A DNA stretch of 36,368 bases, from positions 1-36,368 of the forward strand of contig JAFSJK010000030.1 in NCBI GenBank assembly GCA_017439305.1. Direction: 5' to 3'. The DNA is from Bacteroidales bacterium (GTDB lineage Bacteria > Bacteroidota > Bacteroidia > Bacteroidales > UBA932). Made by a program: the position numbers and the translations under genes. Shown one piece after another: positions 7,197 through 14,653 of this stretch. Numbering within the stretch: position 1 is the stretch's first letter; every line of letters begins with the position of its first letter. The notes beneath the pieces were generated by a model. It was given only the letters and a program-made list of their open reading frames with translations, was not told the DNA's origin and made no database searches.

Positions 7197-8249
7197 CTAG
7201 TAATCCTCCACATTGTAGCGCGTAAGGATGTCCATATGCATGAAGTGGTCCTTGCGCGGGGGAATCTTGCCCAGGATGGCATGTTCGGCGAGGGCTTCGA
7301 TGGCCAGGCGGACCTGCTCTTCCGGGCGCTGGCAGATGAGGACGGAGACGGTGCCGTCCCGAAGGGCTTCCATGTTGGCTTTCAGGTTGTCGAAACCGAC
7401 TACGCGGCGGCCGGGGTCCGGATGGCGGCGAAGGAAGGGAACGACAAGGTGGATACGTGAATTGAACATCACGATGTGATGGACGTCAGGATGCCCGGTG
7501 AAGTAAGACTCGAGAACCTGGTCGATGCCGGCCGGATCGTTGGGGTCGATGAACACGTTGTCGATCTTGCACTCGGGAGAATGCTCCAGCATGTAGTCCA
7601 GGAAACCGGCGCGGCGGTTCACGGTCGGGTCCGACTGCTGGTAACGGTCGCGGCGGACGCGGATGATCAGGACGCTGGAGATATCCTGTCCGCGCGTCAG
7701 CTGGTCCGCGCACAGGTAACCGCTCTTGTGCAGAGGCATGCCGAAATACGCCAGATATCCGTTTGATTCAGGCCTGGAGTCGATGAAGCAATAGGGGATT
7801 CCACGCGCCTGGAACTGCTCCGTGACGGCTTGGGTCGCCTCCTGGAACATGGGTGCGAGGACGACGCCGGAAGGAGCGGCCTCCAGGACGGCCGCACTGG
7901 CGGTCCGGAAGGAATCGATGTCATACTGGTCGTATTCGAACAGCTTGGTTTCCAGGCTGGCGGAGGTCACGGAATCCGTCGTGAGGGCGATGCCGGAAAC
8001 GGCCAGGTCCCAGAAAGTACCGGGCTCATGTGCGGGGAGGAGGATGGCGATCAGATGCTTTTTCCCTTTTGCCAGCAGTGAGGCGAATACGTTGGGTTCG
8101 TAACCCAGTTCCTGGATGGCTTCCATCACCCGTGCATAGCTTTTGCGCGAAACTTCACCCCGGTTGTGCAGCACGCGGTCCACCGTCCCTTTGGAGAGGC
8201 CGGTACGACGGGCGATGTCGTTGATGGTGATCTTTTCGTTCTGTGCCAT
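7197..8249 (-). CDS. LacI-family transcriptional regulator, likely local regulator of the 16-gene pectin operon
   Basis: A 350-residue regulator read leftward. The start at 8249 (MAQNEKITINDIARR) places the helix-turn-helix at residues 6-27 (INDIARRTGLSKGTVDRVLH), as usual for the family. The frame stays open to 8294, but that extension would run through the putative promoter. After the DNA-binding domain (to about residue 60) comes a type-1 periplasmic-binding-protein-like effector domain with the strand LIAILLPAHEPGTFWD and the late segment GRRVVGFDNLKANMEAL. It is divergent from the GH28 gene that heads the 27-kb operon. Two CGTGCACGG sites in the 186-base gap are the likely operators. Cytoplasmic sensing of a pectin-derived uronate is inferred. 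The gene is convergent with the GH43-CE15 gene with only 9 bases between stops and no visible terminator. Confidence 0.88.
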   Translation of the reverse strand: MAQNEKITINDIARRTGLSKGTVDRVLHNRGEVSRKSYARVMEAIQELGYEPNVFASLLAKGKKHLIAILLPAHEPGTFWDLAVSGIALTTDSVTSASLETKLFEYDQYDIDSFRTASAAVLEAAPSGVVLAPMFQEATQAVTEQFQARGIPYCFIDSRPESNGYLAYFGMPLHKSGYLCADQLTRGQDISSVLIIRVRRDRYQQSDPTVNRRAGFLDYMLEHSPECKIDNVFIDPNDPAGIDQVLESYFTGHPDVHHIVMFNSRIHLVVPFLRRHPDPGRRVVGFDNLKANMEALRDGTVSVLICQRPEEQVRLAIEALAEHAILGKIPPRKDHFMHMDILTRYNVEDY

Positions 8250-8268
8250 GCGATGTGGTTTCCGGCTG

Positions 8269-8299
8269 CAAATCTGCGAAAAAAAAAGAACCATTGCAA
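8269..8299 (-). promoter_or_regulatory. Putative promoter of the second lacI-type gene
   Basis: On the minus strand CAGATTTG (8276 down to 8269) is a one-mismatch match to TAnnTTTG, with TTGC (8299 down to 8296) 19 bases upstream. The spacer contains a run of nine T residues on that strand. The first CGTGCACGG site begins 17 bases further upstream. Confidence 0.45.
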
Positions 8300-8315
8300 G
8301 AAAAATCGGAAAAAT

Positions 8316-8324
8316 CGTGCACGG
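8316..8324. promoter_or_regulatory. Putative LacI-type operator, site 1
   Basis: CGTGCACGG contains the 8-bp palindrome CGTGCACG (8316-8323). It matches the core of site 2 exactly and lies upstream of the -33 region of the minus-strand regulator gene. Two sites about 61 bases (roughly six helical turns) apart could be bridged by a tetramer or bound independently. Confidence 0.6.
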
Positions 8325-8373
8325 GCACGGTGGCTCTCGCGTTTATCCACATGAGTTGTTGAAAAAAATTCCG

Positions 8374-8389
8374 TTACCGTGCACGGAAA
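8374..8389. promoter_or_regulatory. Putative LacI-type operator, site 2, on the GH28 operon promoter
   Basis: The perfect 10-bp palindrome CCGTGCACGG (8377-8386) extends with one mismatched pair to TTACCGTGCACGGAAA. It covers the expected -33 position of the GH28 promoter (about 8382-8385), where no TTTG is seen, so binding there could block polymerase, or an activator could substitute for the missing box. Confidence 0.65.
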
Positions 8390-8404
8390 TTCAAAAATAC
8401 TTTT

Positions 8405-8412
8405 TATATTTG
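8405..8412 (+). promoter_or_regulatory. -7 box of the 16-gene pectin operon
   Basis: TATATTTG is an exact TAnnTTTG match and ends 23 bases before the GH28 ATG. No clear TTTG lies 19-20 bases upstream; that position is inside the palindrome at 8377-8386. This is the only convincing promoter I find for the plus-strand run to 35653. Confidence 0.7.
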
Positions 8413-8435
8413 CAGACGTACAATAGTAACCACAG

Positions 8436-9899
8436 ATGAAAGCACGCCTCACCCTCCTTTCCCTGATTGTCCTGGCGGTCGCCTGCAAGGGCGGAAATAC
8501 CGACACGTTTGACGCTCTGTATAAGGACCTTCCCTTCGAAATGCCCCGTGTGGAAATGCCTTCCATCCCGGCCCGGACCGTCGTCTTGACCGACTTTGGC
8601 GGAGTGGGTGACGGCGTCGCCCTGAACACCGCCGCCTTTGCCGATGCCATCGCGTCGCTCGAGAAACAGGGGGGCGGCAAGCTGGTCGTCCCGGCCGGCA
8701 TCTGGCGGACCGGCCCCATCGAGCTCAAGAGCCATATCGAGCTGAGCGTGGACAAGGACGCCATCGTGGTGTTCGACCCGGACCAGGATCTCTATCCCAT
8801 CATCGATACGAATTTCGAGGGACTGGATGTTCGCCGCTGTCTTTCTCCGCTCAATGCCACCGGTGCGCATGACATCGCAGTCACGGGCGGCGGCATCTTC
8901 GACGGAAGCGGCGAGTTCTGGCGCGAAGTCAAGCGCCGCAAGGTTTCCGATGACCAGTGGAAGGAAATCCTTCAGCGCGGAGGCCTCGTCTCCGAGGACG
9001 GGAAGAACTGGTTCCCGGACGAGGGCTATGCCAAGGCCCGTGCTACGGCCGGCAGCCTGAACTATCCGGACCCTTCGCTGGACGAGTTGGAAATCAAGAC
9101 TTTCCTCCGTCCGGTGCTGCTTTCTTTCCGGGAGTGCGAGCGCGTCCTCATCCAAGATTGCACTTTCCAGAACTCCCCGTGCTGGAACCTGCATCCACTC
9201 TATTGCAAGGATGTCATCATCAAGGACATCACGGTCCGCAACCCGCATTTCTCCGCCAACGGCGACGGCATTGACATCGACGCCTGCGAGAACGTGATCC
9301 TCACCGGTTCCTCCTTCGACGTGGGCGACGATGCCATCTGCATCAAGTCCGGCAAGGACGCCGATGGCCGCCGTCATGCCCGCAAGTGCCGCAACCTCAT
9401 CATCTCCGACTGCACCGTCTATCACGGTCACGGCGGCTTCGTCGTGGGCAGCGAGATGTCCGGCGGCGTGGAGAACATCCGTGTGACGGGCTGCCGTTTC
9501 ATCGGCACGGACGTGGGCCTTCGCTTCAAGAGCGCCCGCGGCCGGGGCGGCCTGGTGAAGGATATCTGGTGCGACCATATCTATATGAAGGACATCGTCA
9601 CGTATGGCGTCGTCTTCAACCTCTATTACATGGGGGTCGCCGCGACGGAGATGTCCAAGGACGGAACCCCGGACATCCAGCCTGTCGACGAGACCACGCC
9701 GGAATTCCGCGACTTCCATTTTTCGGACATCCTTTGTTCGGGTGCGGAGCAGGCGGTCTTCATCAACGGAATCCCGGAACTGCCGGTCCGCAATATCACC
9801 TTCCATGACTGCAACTTTACCGCCGGCAAGGGCGTCGAGTGCCATAACCATGAGAACGTGACCTTCGAGAATGTCATCGTGAACGGAGAAAAGATATGA
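8436..9899 (+). CDS. GH28 polygalacturonase (lipoprotein)
   Basis: It hydrolyses alpha-1,4-galacturonan, probably trimming homogalacturonan oligosaccharides. The 487-residue protein starts with a lipoprotein signal (Cys17 in LAVAC). The right-handed beta-helix carries the GH28 catalytic set: N275-G-D277-G-I-D280, Asp298-Asp299 in GDDAICIKSG, the GHG motif at 331-333 and R363-F-K365. The N-terminal stretch TDFGGVGDGVALNT is also typical of the family. Residues after the lipid-anchored Cys (KGGNTD) are less acidic than those of the other lipoproteins, so a periplasmic location is plausible. It heads the long operon behind the TATATTTG promoter, and its stop overlaps the next start (ATGA, 4 bases). 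An exo-acting mode or a rhamnogalacturonan specificity cannot be ruled out from sequence alone. Confidence 0.92.
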   Translation: MKARLTLLSLIVLAVACKGGNTDTFDALYKDLPFEMPRVEMPSIPARTVVLTDFGGVGDGVALNTAAFADAIASLEKQGGGKLVVPAGIWRTGPIELKSHIELSVDKDAIVVFDPDQDLYPIIDTNFEGLDVRRCLSPLNATGAHDIAVTGGGIFDGSGEFWREVKRRKVSDDQWKEILQRGGLVSEDGKNWFPDEGYAKARATAGSLNYPDPSLDELEIKTFLRPVLLSFRECERVLIQDCTFQNSPCWNLHPLYCKDVIIKDITVRNPHFSANGDGIDIDACENVILTGSSFDVGDDAICIKSGKDADGRRHARKCRNLIISDCTVYHGHGGFVVGSEMSGGVENIRVTGCRFIGTDVGLRFKSARGRGGLVKDIWCDHIYMKDIVTYGVVFNLYYMGVAATEMSKDGTPDIQPVDETTPEFRDFHFSDILCSGAEQAVFINGIPELPVRNITFHDCNFTAGKGVECHNHENVTFENVIVNGEKI

Positions 9900-11572
9900 A
9901 AAAACTCATCTACTTAACCTGTATCTGGCTCATGGCCAGTTCTTTCACGACCATCCACCTGATGGGTGACTCCACGATGGCGGAGAAGGATCTCTCCGAT
10001 GGAAAGCCTGAGCGGGGATGGGGGATGATGTTCCCGAATTTCGTGGACAGCACCCTCCAGGTCATCAACTACGCGCAGAACGGCCGCAGCACGAAGAGTT
10101 TCATCGACAAAGGTCTCTGGGACAAGGTGTACAATGCCTTGAAACCCGGAGATTATGTCTTCATCGAGTTCGGCCACAATGATGCGAAGGCCGACGATCC
10201 CGAACGCTACGCTCCTGCGTACGGTGCATATCAGGACAATCTCCGCACGTTCATCCGCGGTGCCCGTGAGAAGGGCGCGACCCCGATCCTCCTGACTCCG
10301 GTGGCCCGCCGCTGGTTCAAGGACGGCAAGCTGGACCGCAACTGCCATACGGACTATCCCGCTGCGATGAAGCAGGTGGCCGATGAGATGGGTGTCACCC
10401 TCCTGGACATCACCACGCCCACCCTCGACTGGATCGAAGGCCTGGGCGACGAGGCGTCCCGCCCGTACTTCATGCATCTGCCCAAAGGCAAGTATGCCTG
10501 CGCCCCGGAAGGAAAGGAGGACAACACCCACACGGTGGCCGCCGGCGCCCGCAAGGTTACGGAAATCGTCTGCGAGGCCCTCAAGAAGCAGGTTCCCGCC
10601 ATCGGCGACCACCTGGTGCGCTATGACATCGTGGTGGACCAGACCGGCCATGGCGACTATATGACCGTGCAGGAAGCCATCGACGCGGTTCCCAACTACA
10701 GTCACTCGAAAATCACCACTATCCTCATCAAGGCCGGCACTTACAAGGAGTGCATCGACATCCCCCACACCAAGTTCCGGATGAAGATTTCCGGCCAGGG
10801 TGCCGACAGGACCATCCTTACCTACGACAATTATGCGGAGAAGATCTGGCCCGGCAATGATTTCAAGATCGGCACTTCCGGCAGCGCAAGCATCTATATC
10901 CACTCCAGCTACGTGACCTTCGAGGACCTCACCTTCGAGAACACCGCGGGGGAGGGCAAGGAGATCGGCCAGGCGGTGGCCGTGTTCACCGACGGTGACT
11001 TCCTGTTCTTCCATCGCTGCCGCTTCATCGGCAACCAGGATACGCTTTATACCTACGGCCGGTTCGGCAAGGAAGGCGGCATCAAGCGGAACTATTTCCT
11101 GGACTGCTACATCGAAGGCACGACCGATTTCATCTTCGGCCCCAGCATCGCCTATTTCGAGAACTGCCTCATCCACAGCAAGAAAAACAGCTACGTGACC
11201 GCTGCTTCCACCCTCCCGGGGCAGAAGTACGGTTATGTGTTCAAGAACTGCAAGTTGACGGCCGCCCCCGGTATCGACAAGTGCTATCTCGGCCGTCCCT
11301 GGGGTGCCTATGCCAAGACCGTGTTCATCGACTGTGAGCTGGGCGGCCATATCCTTCCCGACGGCTGGCACGACTGGGAAAAGGAAGGGAAACCCGATAC
11401 CAAGAAGAACTCCTATTACGCCGAATACGGTTCCACCGGTCCCGGTGCCAGGGGGGCCCGCGTGAAATGGGCCCATGCCCTGAAGGCCAAGGACCTGAAA
11501 GACTACACCTTCGAAAAGGTGATGTACCAGCCGCAGGACGGCATCGTCTGGAATCCCTTTGACAACCGATAG
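9896..11572 (+). CDS. Bifunctional pectin esterase: CE12 acetylesterase + CE8 methylesterase
   Basis: A 558-residue exported protein removing acetyl and methyl esters from pectin. After a short signal sequence (residues about 1-19) comes an SGNH/CE12 domain (about 20-240): GDS motif with Ser26, FGHNDAK block, and the C-terminal DNTHT segment with the Asp-x-x-His pair. Residues about 250-558 form a CE8 beta-helix with Gln381-Asp382 in GNQDTLY, Asp411 in TTDFIFG, and the Arg of LGRPWG. All CE8 catalytic residues are present, though a loop makes the two aspartates 29 residues apart. No lipobox is visible, so the enzyme is probably soluble in the periplasm. It overlaps GH28 by 4 bases and abuts GH105 with no gap, matching a role in preparing oligosaccharides for those enzymes. 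Confidence 0.92.
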   Translation: MKKLIYLTCIWLMASSFTTIHLMGDSTMAEKDLSDGKPERGWGMMFPNFVDSTLQVINYAQNGRSTKSFIDKGLWDKVYNALKPGDYVFIEFGHNDAKADDPERYAPAYGAYQDNLRTFIRGAREKGATPILLTPVARRWFKDGKLDRNCHTDYPAAMKQVADEMGVTLLDITTPTLDWIEGLGDEASRPYFMHLPKGKYACAPEGKEDNTHTVAAGARKVTEIVCEALKKQVPAIGDHLVRYDIVVDQTGHGDYMTVQEAIDAVPNYSHSKITTILIKAGTYKECIDIPHTKFRMKISGQGADRTILTYDNYAEKIWPGNDFKIGTSGSASIYIHSSYVTFEDLTFENTAGEGKEIGQAVAVFTDGDFLFFHRCRFIGNQDTLYTYGRFGKEGGIKRNYFLDCYIEGTTDFIFGPSIAYFENCLIHSKKNSYVTAASTLPGQKYGYVFKNCKLTAAPGIDKCYLGRPWGAYAKTVFIDCELGGHILPDGWHDWEKEGKPDTKKNSYYAEYGSTGPGARGARVKWAHALKAKDLKDYTFEKVMYQPQDGIVWNPFDNR

Positions 11573-12742
11573 ATGAAGAGAATCGTCCTACCGCTCCTCC
11601 TGTGCTGCCTTGCAGCCTGCGCCCCGAAACCGGAAGAACCGCTTTCCGTGCGGATGGTGCGCTCCGAGATCAAACGGGCACCCGAAGCCACTTTCCTGGA
11701 TGGCCAGGAGGGTGGCTACAAGTGGAATTATACCACCGGCCTGGAACTCCGTAGTTTCCTCGCGGTTTTCCGCGCGTATGAGATTCCTGAATTTGACGCG
11801 TATGTGCGCGCATGGTATGACGGCATCCTGGATGAAGAAGGAAACATCGGCGGGAAATACGACCTCGAGAAGTACAACCTGGACCATGTCTGTCCGGCCA
11901 GGACGGTGCTTTCCCTGTATATGGCCACCCCGGACAAGCGGTATGCGAAAGCCATCGGGACTGCCCGTGAACAGCTTCGGGGCCAGCCCCGTACCGATGC
12001 CGGCGCTTTCTGGCACAAGAAGGTTTATCCCGGCCAGGTTTGGCTGGACGGCCTGTACATGGCCGAGCCTTTCTATGCCGCCTATGCCCACGTTTCCCAC
12101 GAGACCGAGGCTTTCGACGACATCGCCCTCCAGTTCAAGGTCGCTGCCGAGAAGACCTATGACCCCGCGACGGGACTCTACCGTCATGCCTGGGATGAGA
12201 CCCGCAGCATGTTCTGGGCCGATCCCGTAACCGGCCAGTCCGCCCACTGCTGGGGCCGGGCCCTCGGCTGGTACACGATGGCCCTCGAAGAGGTGATCCC
12301 GTTTTTCCCGGAGGACCATCCCGGGAAAGCTGAACTCCAGGGTATCCTGGAAGGCATCCTTGCCACGCTCCCGAAATATGCGGATCCGGAAACCGGCATG
12401 TGGTACCAGGTCCTCGACAGTCCGGAACGGGAAGGCAACTACCTGGAATCCACCTGTTCCGCCATGTTCACTTACGCCTACCTGAAGGCGTTGCGGGAGG
12501 GCTGGGCCATTCCTGAAAGCATCGATCCGAAGGCCCTCTATGACAGTCTCGTGAAGACTTTCATCCGCGAGGATGCGGACGGGACTTTGAACCTGACGCA
12601 GTGCTGCGCCGTCGCCGGCCTCGGCGGCAAGGAGAACCGCAGCGGCACCTTCGACTATTATATCAACGAGAAAATAATCGAGAATGATCCGAAGGGCATC
12701 GGCCCCTTCATCTGGGCTTCCCTTGAATACGAACATCTATGA
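11573..12742 (+). CDS. GH105 unsaturated (rhamno)galacturonyl hydrolase (lipoprotein)
   Basis: It removes the 4,5-unsaturated uronic acid left at the non-reducing end by pectate or rhamnogalacturonan lyases. The 389-residue protein has a lipoprotein signal (Cys16 in LAAC) and an (alpha/alpha)6-barrel pattern. The catalytic Asp159 lies in PGQVWLDGLYMAEPF, and HAWDE, CWGRALGWY and LESTCSAMF are conserved barrel motifs of the YteR/YesR group. It starts on the base after the upstream stop and overlaps PL1 by 4 bases (ATGA). Its product, 4-deoxy-L-threo-5-hexosulose uronate, would need KduI (not in this window) and a KduD-type SDR such as that at 1-311. Whether the +2 residue is rhamnose or galacturonate cannot be decided here. 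Confidence 0.92.
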   Translation: MKRIVLPLLLCCLAACAPKPEEPLSVRMVRSEIKRAPEATFLDGQEGGYKWNYTTGLELRSFLAVFRAYEIPEFDAYVRAWYDGILDEEGNIGGKYDLEKYNLDHVCPARTVLSLYMATPDKRYAKAIGTAREQLRGQPRTDAGAFWHKKVYPGQVWLDGLYMAEPFYAAYAHVSHETEAFDDIALQFKVAAEKTYDPATGLYRHAWDETRSMFWADPVTGQSAHCWGRALGWYTMALEEVIPFFPEDHPGKAELQGILEGILATLPKYADPETGMWYQVLDSPEREGNYLESTCSAMFTYAYLKALREGWAIPESIDPKALYDSLVKTFIREDADGTLNLTQCCAVAGLGGKENRSGTFDYYINEKIIENDPKGIGPFIWASLEYEHL

Positions 12743-14616
12743 AGAAAGCATTGACACTCCTGGCTCTGGCCTGCCTCCTGGCCTCCTGCGGCGGCAAGGA
12801 GGAACCGGTCATCCCCGATACCCCCAAGGCACCTTCCGCTCCCGCGAACGTGAAGCTGAAAAAGGCGACGGAAACCAGCCTGCAGTTCCAGTGGGACCAG
12901 GTGGCGGATGCAACCTCCTATGCCTGGGAGATCCAGAAGGACGGTGCTAAGGTGAATGAGGGAACCATCGGCACCCGCAACGTGGAAGTTACCGGCCTGA
13001 CCAAGGCGACGGACTACCGTTTCGGCGTGAAAGCCGTGAATTCCGGAGGATCTTCCTCCCTGACCTGGGTCGATGCCCGCACGGAAGGTACGGACGAGCC
13101 GGTTGTCCCGACTCCCACCCCGTCGGAACACTATGACGAGTTCTCCATTCCTGCTTACGAGGACGCGGCGCACGAAGCGCTGGCTTTCCCGGGGGCCGAA
13201 GGCGGCGGAATGTACGCTACTGGCGGCCGTGGAGGGAGCATCTACCACGTAACCTCCCTGGAGGATAACAGCACGAACGGCACGCTCCGCTACGGCATCG
13301 AGAAAGGGGAGCGCCCGCTTACCATCGTGTTCGACGTGGCCGGAACCATCGCCCTGCAGAAACAACTGAACATCACCAAGGGCGACCTCACCATCGCGGG
13401 CCAGAGCGCTCCGGGCGACGGTATCTGCCTGAAGAACTATACGTTCCGGATCGGCGCCAGCAACGTGATCGTCCGTTTCATCCGCTGCCGGATGGGCGAC
13501 GAGACAAAGACTGAGGACGACGCCATGCAGGTAATGAGCCACGACGATGACAAGTACGACCGGATCATCATCGACCACTGCTCCGTGAGCTGGTGCACCG
13601 ACGAGTGTGCTTCCTTCTACGGGATGAAGGACTTCACTTTCCAATGGAACATCGTTTCCGAGAGCCTCCGCAACTCCATCCACGACAAGGGTGCCCACGG
13701 GTACGGCGGCATATGGGGCGGCAACAATGCCAGCTACCACCACAATCTGCTGGCCCACCACGACAGCCGCAACCCCCGTATCGACCACGACTACGTGTCC
13801 ACGCAGAAAGGTCCGGTCACGATTTCCAACAACGTGGTCTACAACTGGAAAGGCAATACCTGCTACGGTGGTGAGAGTTCCTCGGACCATGGAACCGATT
13901 ACCGGAAGTACAACTTCTTCAACAACTACTACAAACCCGGTCCTGCGACCCCGTCCAACCATATCTGGTTCCTGCAGCCCACGACTTCCTGCAGCAATTG
14001 CGGCGGCACTATCCTTCCCGGCCACTTCTACATGGACGGCAATGTGATGTACGGGCAGAGCGCCCTGACCTCCGACAACTGGAAGGCGGGCACGAGCTCT
14101 CCGGTATCGGTCTATATCAGCGAGGCCAATGCGGCCAAGATCAAGGAAACGGACCGTTTCGCCACCGGCATATACCAGAGTGTCCATACCGGCCAGGCTT
14201 GCCTGGATCCTGTCCTCGCCTATGCCGGAGCCAGTTTCGCCCGGGACAACATCGACGCCCGTATCGCCCGCGAGACCAAGGACGGCACTTCCACCTACAA
14301 GGGCAGCAACACGTCCGCCAAGGATCCTTCCAAGAACGGCCTCATCGACACCCAGACCGATGTCAATGACGGCACCTGGGTGAACGGCTGGCCGGTCTAT
14401 GGCTTTTCCGGGGACCCGGTCCGGGATTCCGATTCCGACGGCATGCCCGACTGGTTCGAGGACCAGTTCGGCCTGGGCAAGAAAGACAGGGCCGACGCCG
14501 CCCAGTCCACCCTGGACAAGTACGGCCGCTACACCAACCTGGAAATGTATCTGCACTACCTCGTGAAGGACATCGTCGCCGCCCAGAACGCCGGCGCCTC
14601 CTACCTGCAACTGTAA
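12739..14616 (+). CDS. FnIII-PL1 pectate lyase (surface lipoprotein)
   Basis: It cleaves homogalacturonan by beta-elimination, generating unsaturated oligomers. Of 625 residues, 1-17 are a lipoprotein signal (Cys17, followed by GGKEEP, an acidic stretch that fits surface export). Residues about 33-117 are an FnIII domain, and about 140-600 a PL1 beta-helix with the opening AFPGAEGGGMYATGGRGG, the IDHCSVSWCTDE block and Arg344 in SRNPRID as probable catalytic base. Near the C-terminus DSDSDGMPDWFE is a calcium-binding thrombospondin-type-3-like motif. The overall style resembles PL1 subfamily 2 of Bacteroidota. The FnIII domain is clearly related to that of the CE8 lipoprotein at 33887, at the far end of the same operon. 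SusC follows after 37 bases with no visible promoter. Confidence 0.9.
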   Translation: MKKALTLLALACLLASCGGKEEPVIPDTPKAPSAPANVKLKKATETSLQFQWDQVADATSYAWEIQKDGAKVNEGTIGTRNVEVTGLTKATDYRFGVKAVNSGGSSSLTWVDARTEGTDEPVVPTPTPSEHYDEFSIPAYEDAAHEALAFPGAEGGGMYATGGRGGSIYHVTSLEDNSTNGTLRYGIEKGERPLTIVFDVAGTIALQKQLNITKGDLTIAGQSAPGDGICLKNYTFRIGASNVIVRFIRCRMGDETKTEDDAMQVMSHDDDKYDRIIIDHCSVSWCTDECASFYGMKDFTFQWNIVSESLRNSIHDKGAHGYGGIWGGNNASYHHNLLAHHDSRNPRIDHDYVSTQKGPVTISNNVVYNWKGNTCYGGESSSDHGTDYRKYNFFNNYYKPGPATPSNHIWFLQPTTSCSNCGGTILPGHFYMDGNVMYGQSALTSDNWKAGTSSPVSVYISEANAAKIKETDRFATGIYQSVHTGQACLDPVLAYAGASFARDNIDARIARETKDGTSTYKGSNTSAKDPSKNGLIDTQTDVNDGTWVNGWPVYGFSGDPVRDSDSDGMPDWFEDQFGLGKKDRADAAQSTLDKYGRYTNLEMYLHYLVKDIVAAQNAGASYLQL

Positions 14617-14653
14617 TACATATAATTCATAACCAATCTTAAATCAACCATCC

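Noticed and set aside
8250-8294. Fifteen-residue N-terminal extension of the second LacI-type regulator
   Set aside because: It would run through the probable promoter, and LacI-family helix-turn-helix domains begin almost at the N-terminus, as with the start at 8249.
12658-14610. Long minus-strand open frame opposite the PL1 gene (and similar ones opposite GH28, CE12-CE8, GH105 and CE8)
   Set aside because: Shadow frames caused by codon bias; the plus-strand proteins have clear catalytic motifs.
14617-14653. Separate promoter for susC in the 37-base gap
   Set aside because: No TAnnTTTG box and no stem-loop are visible; the gap is simply AT-rich.
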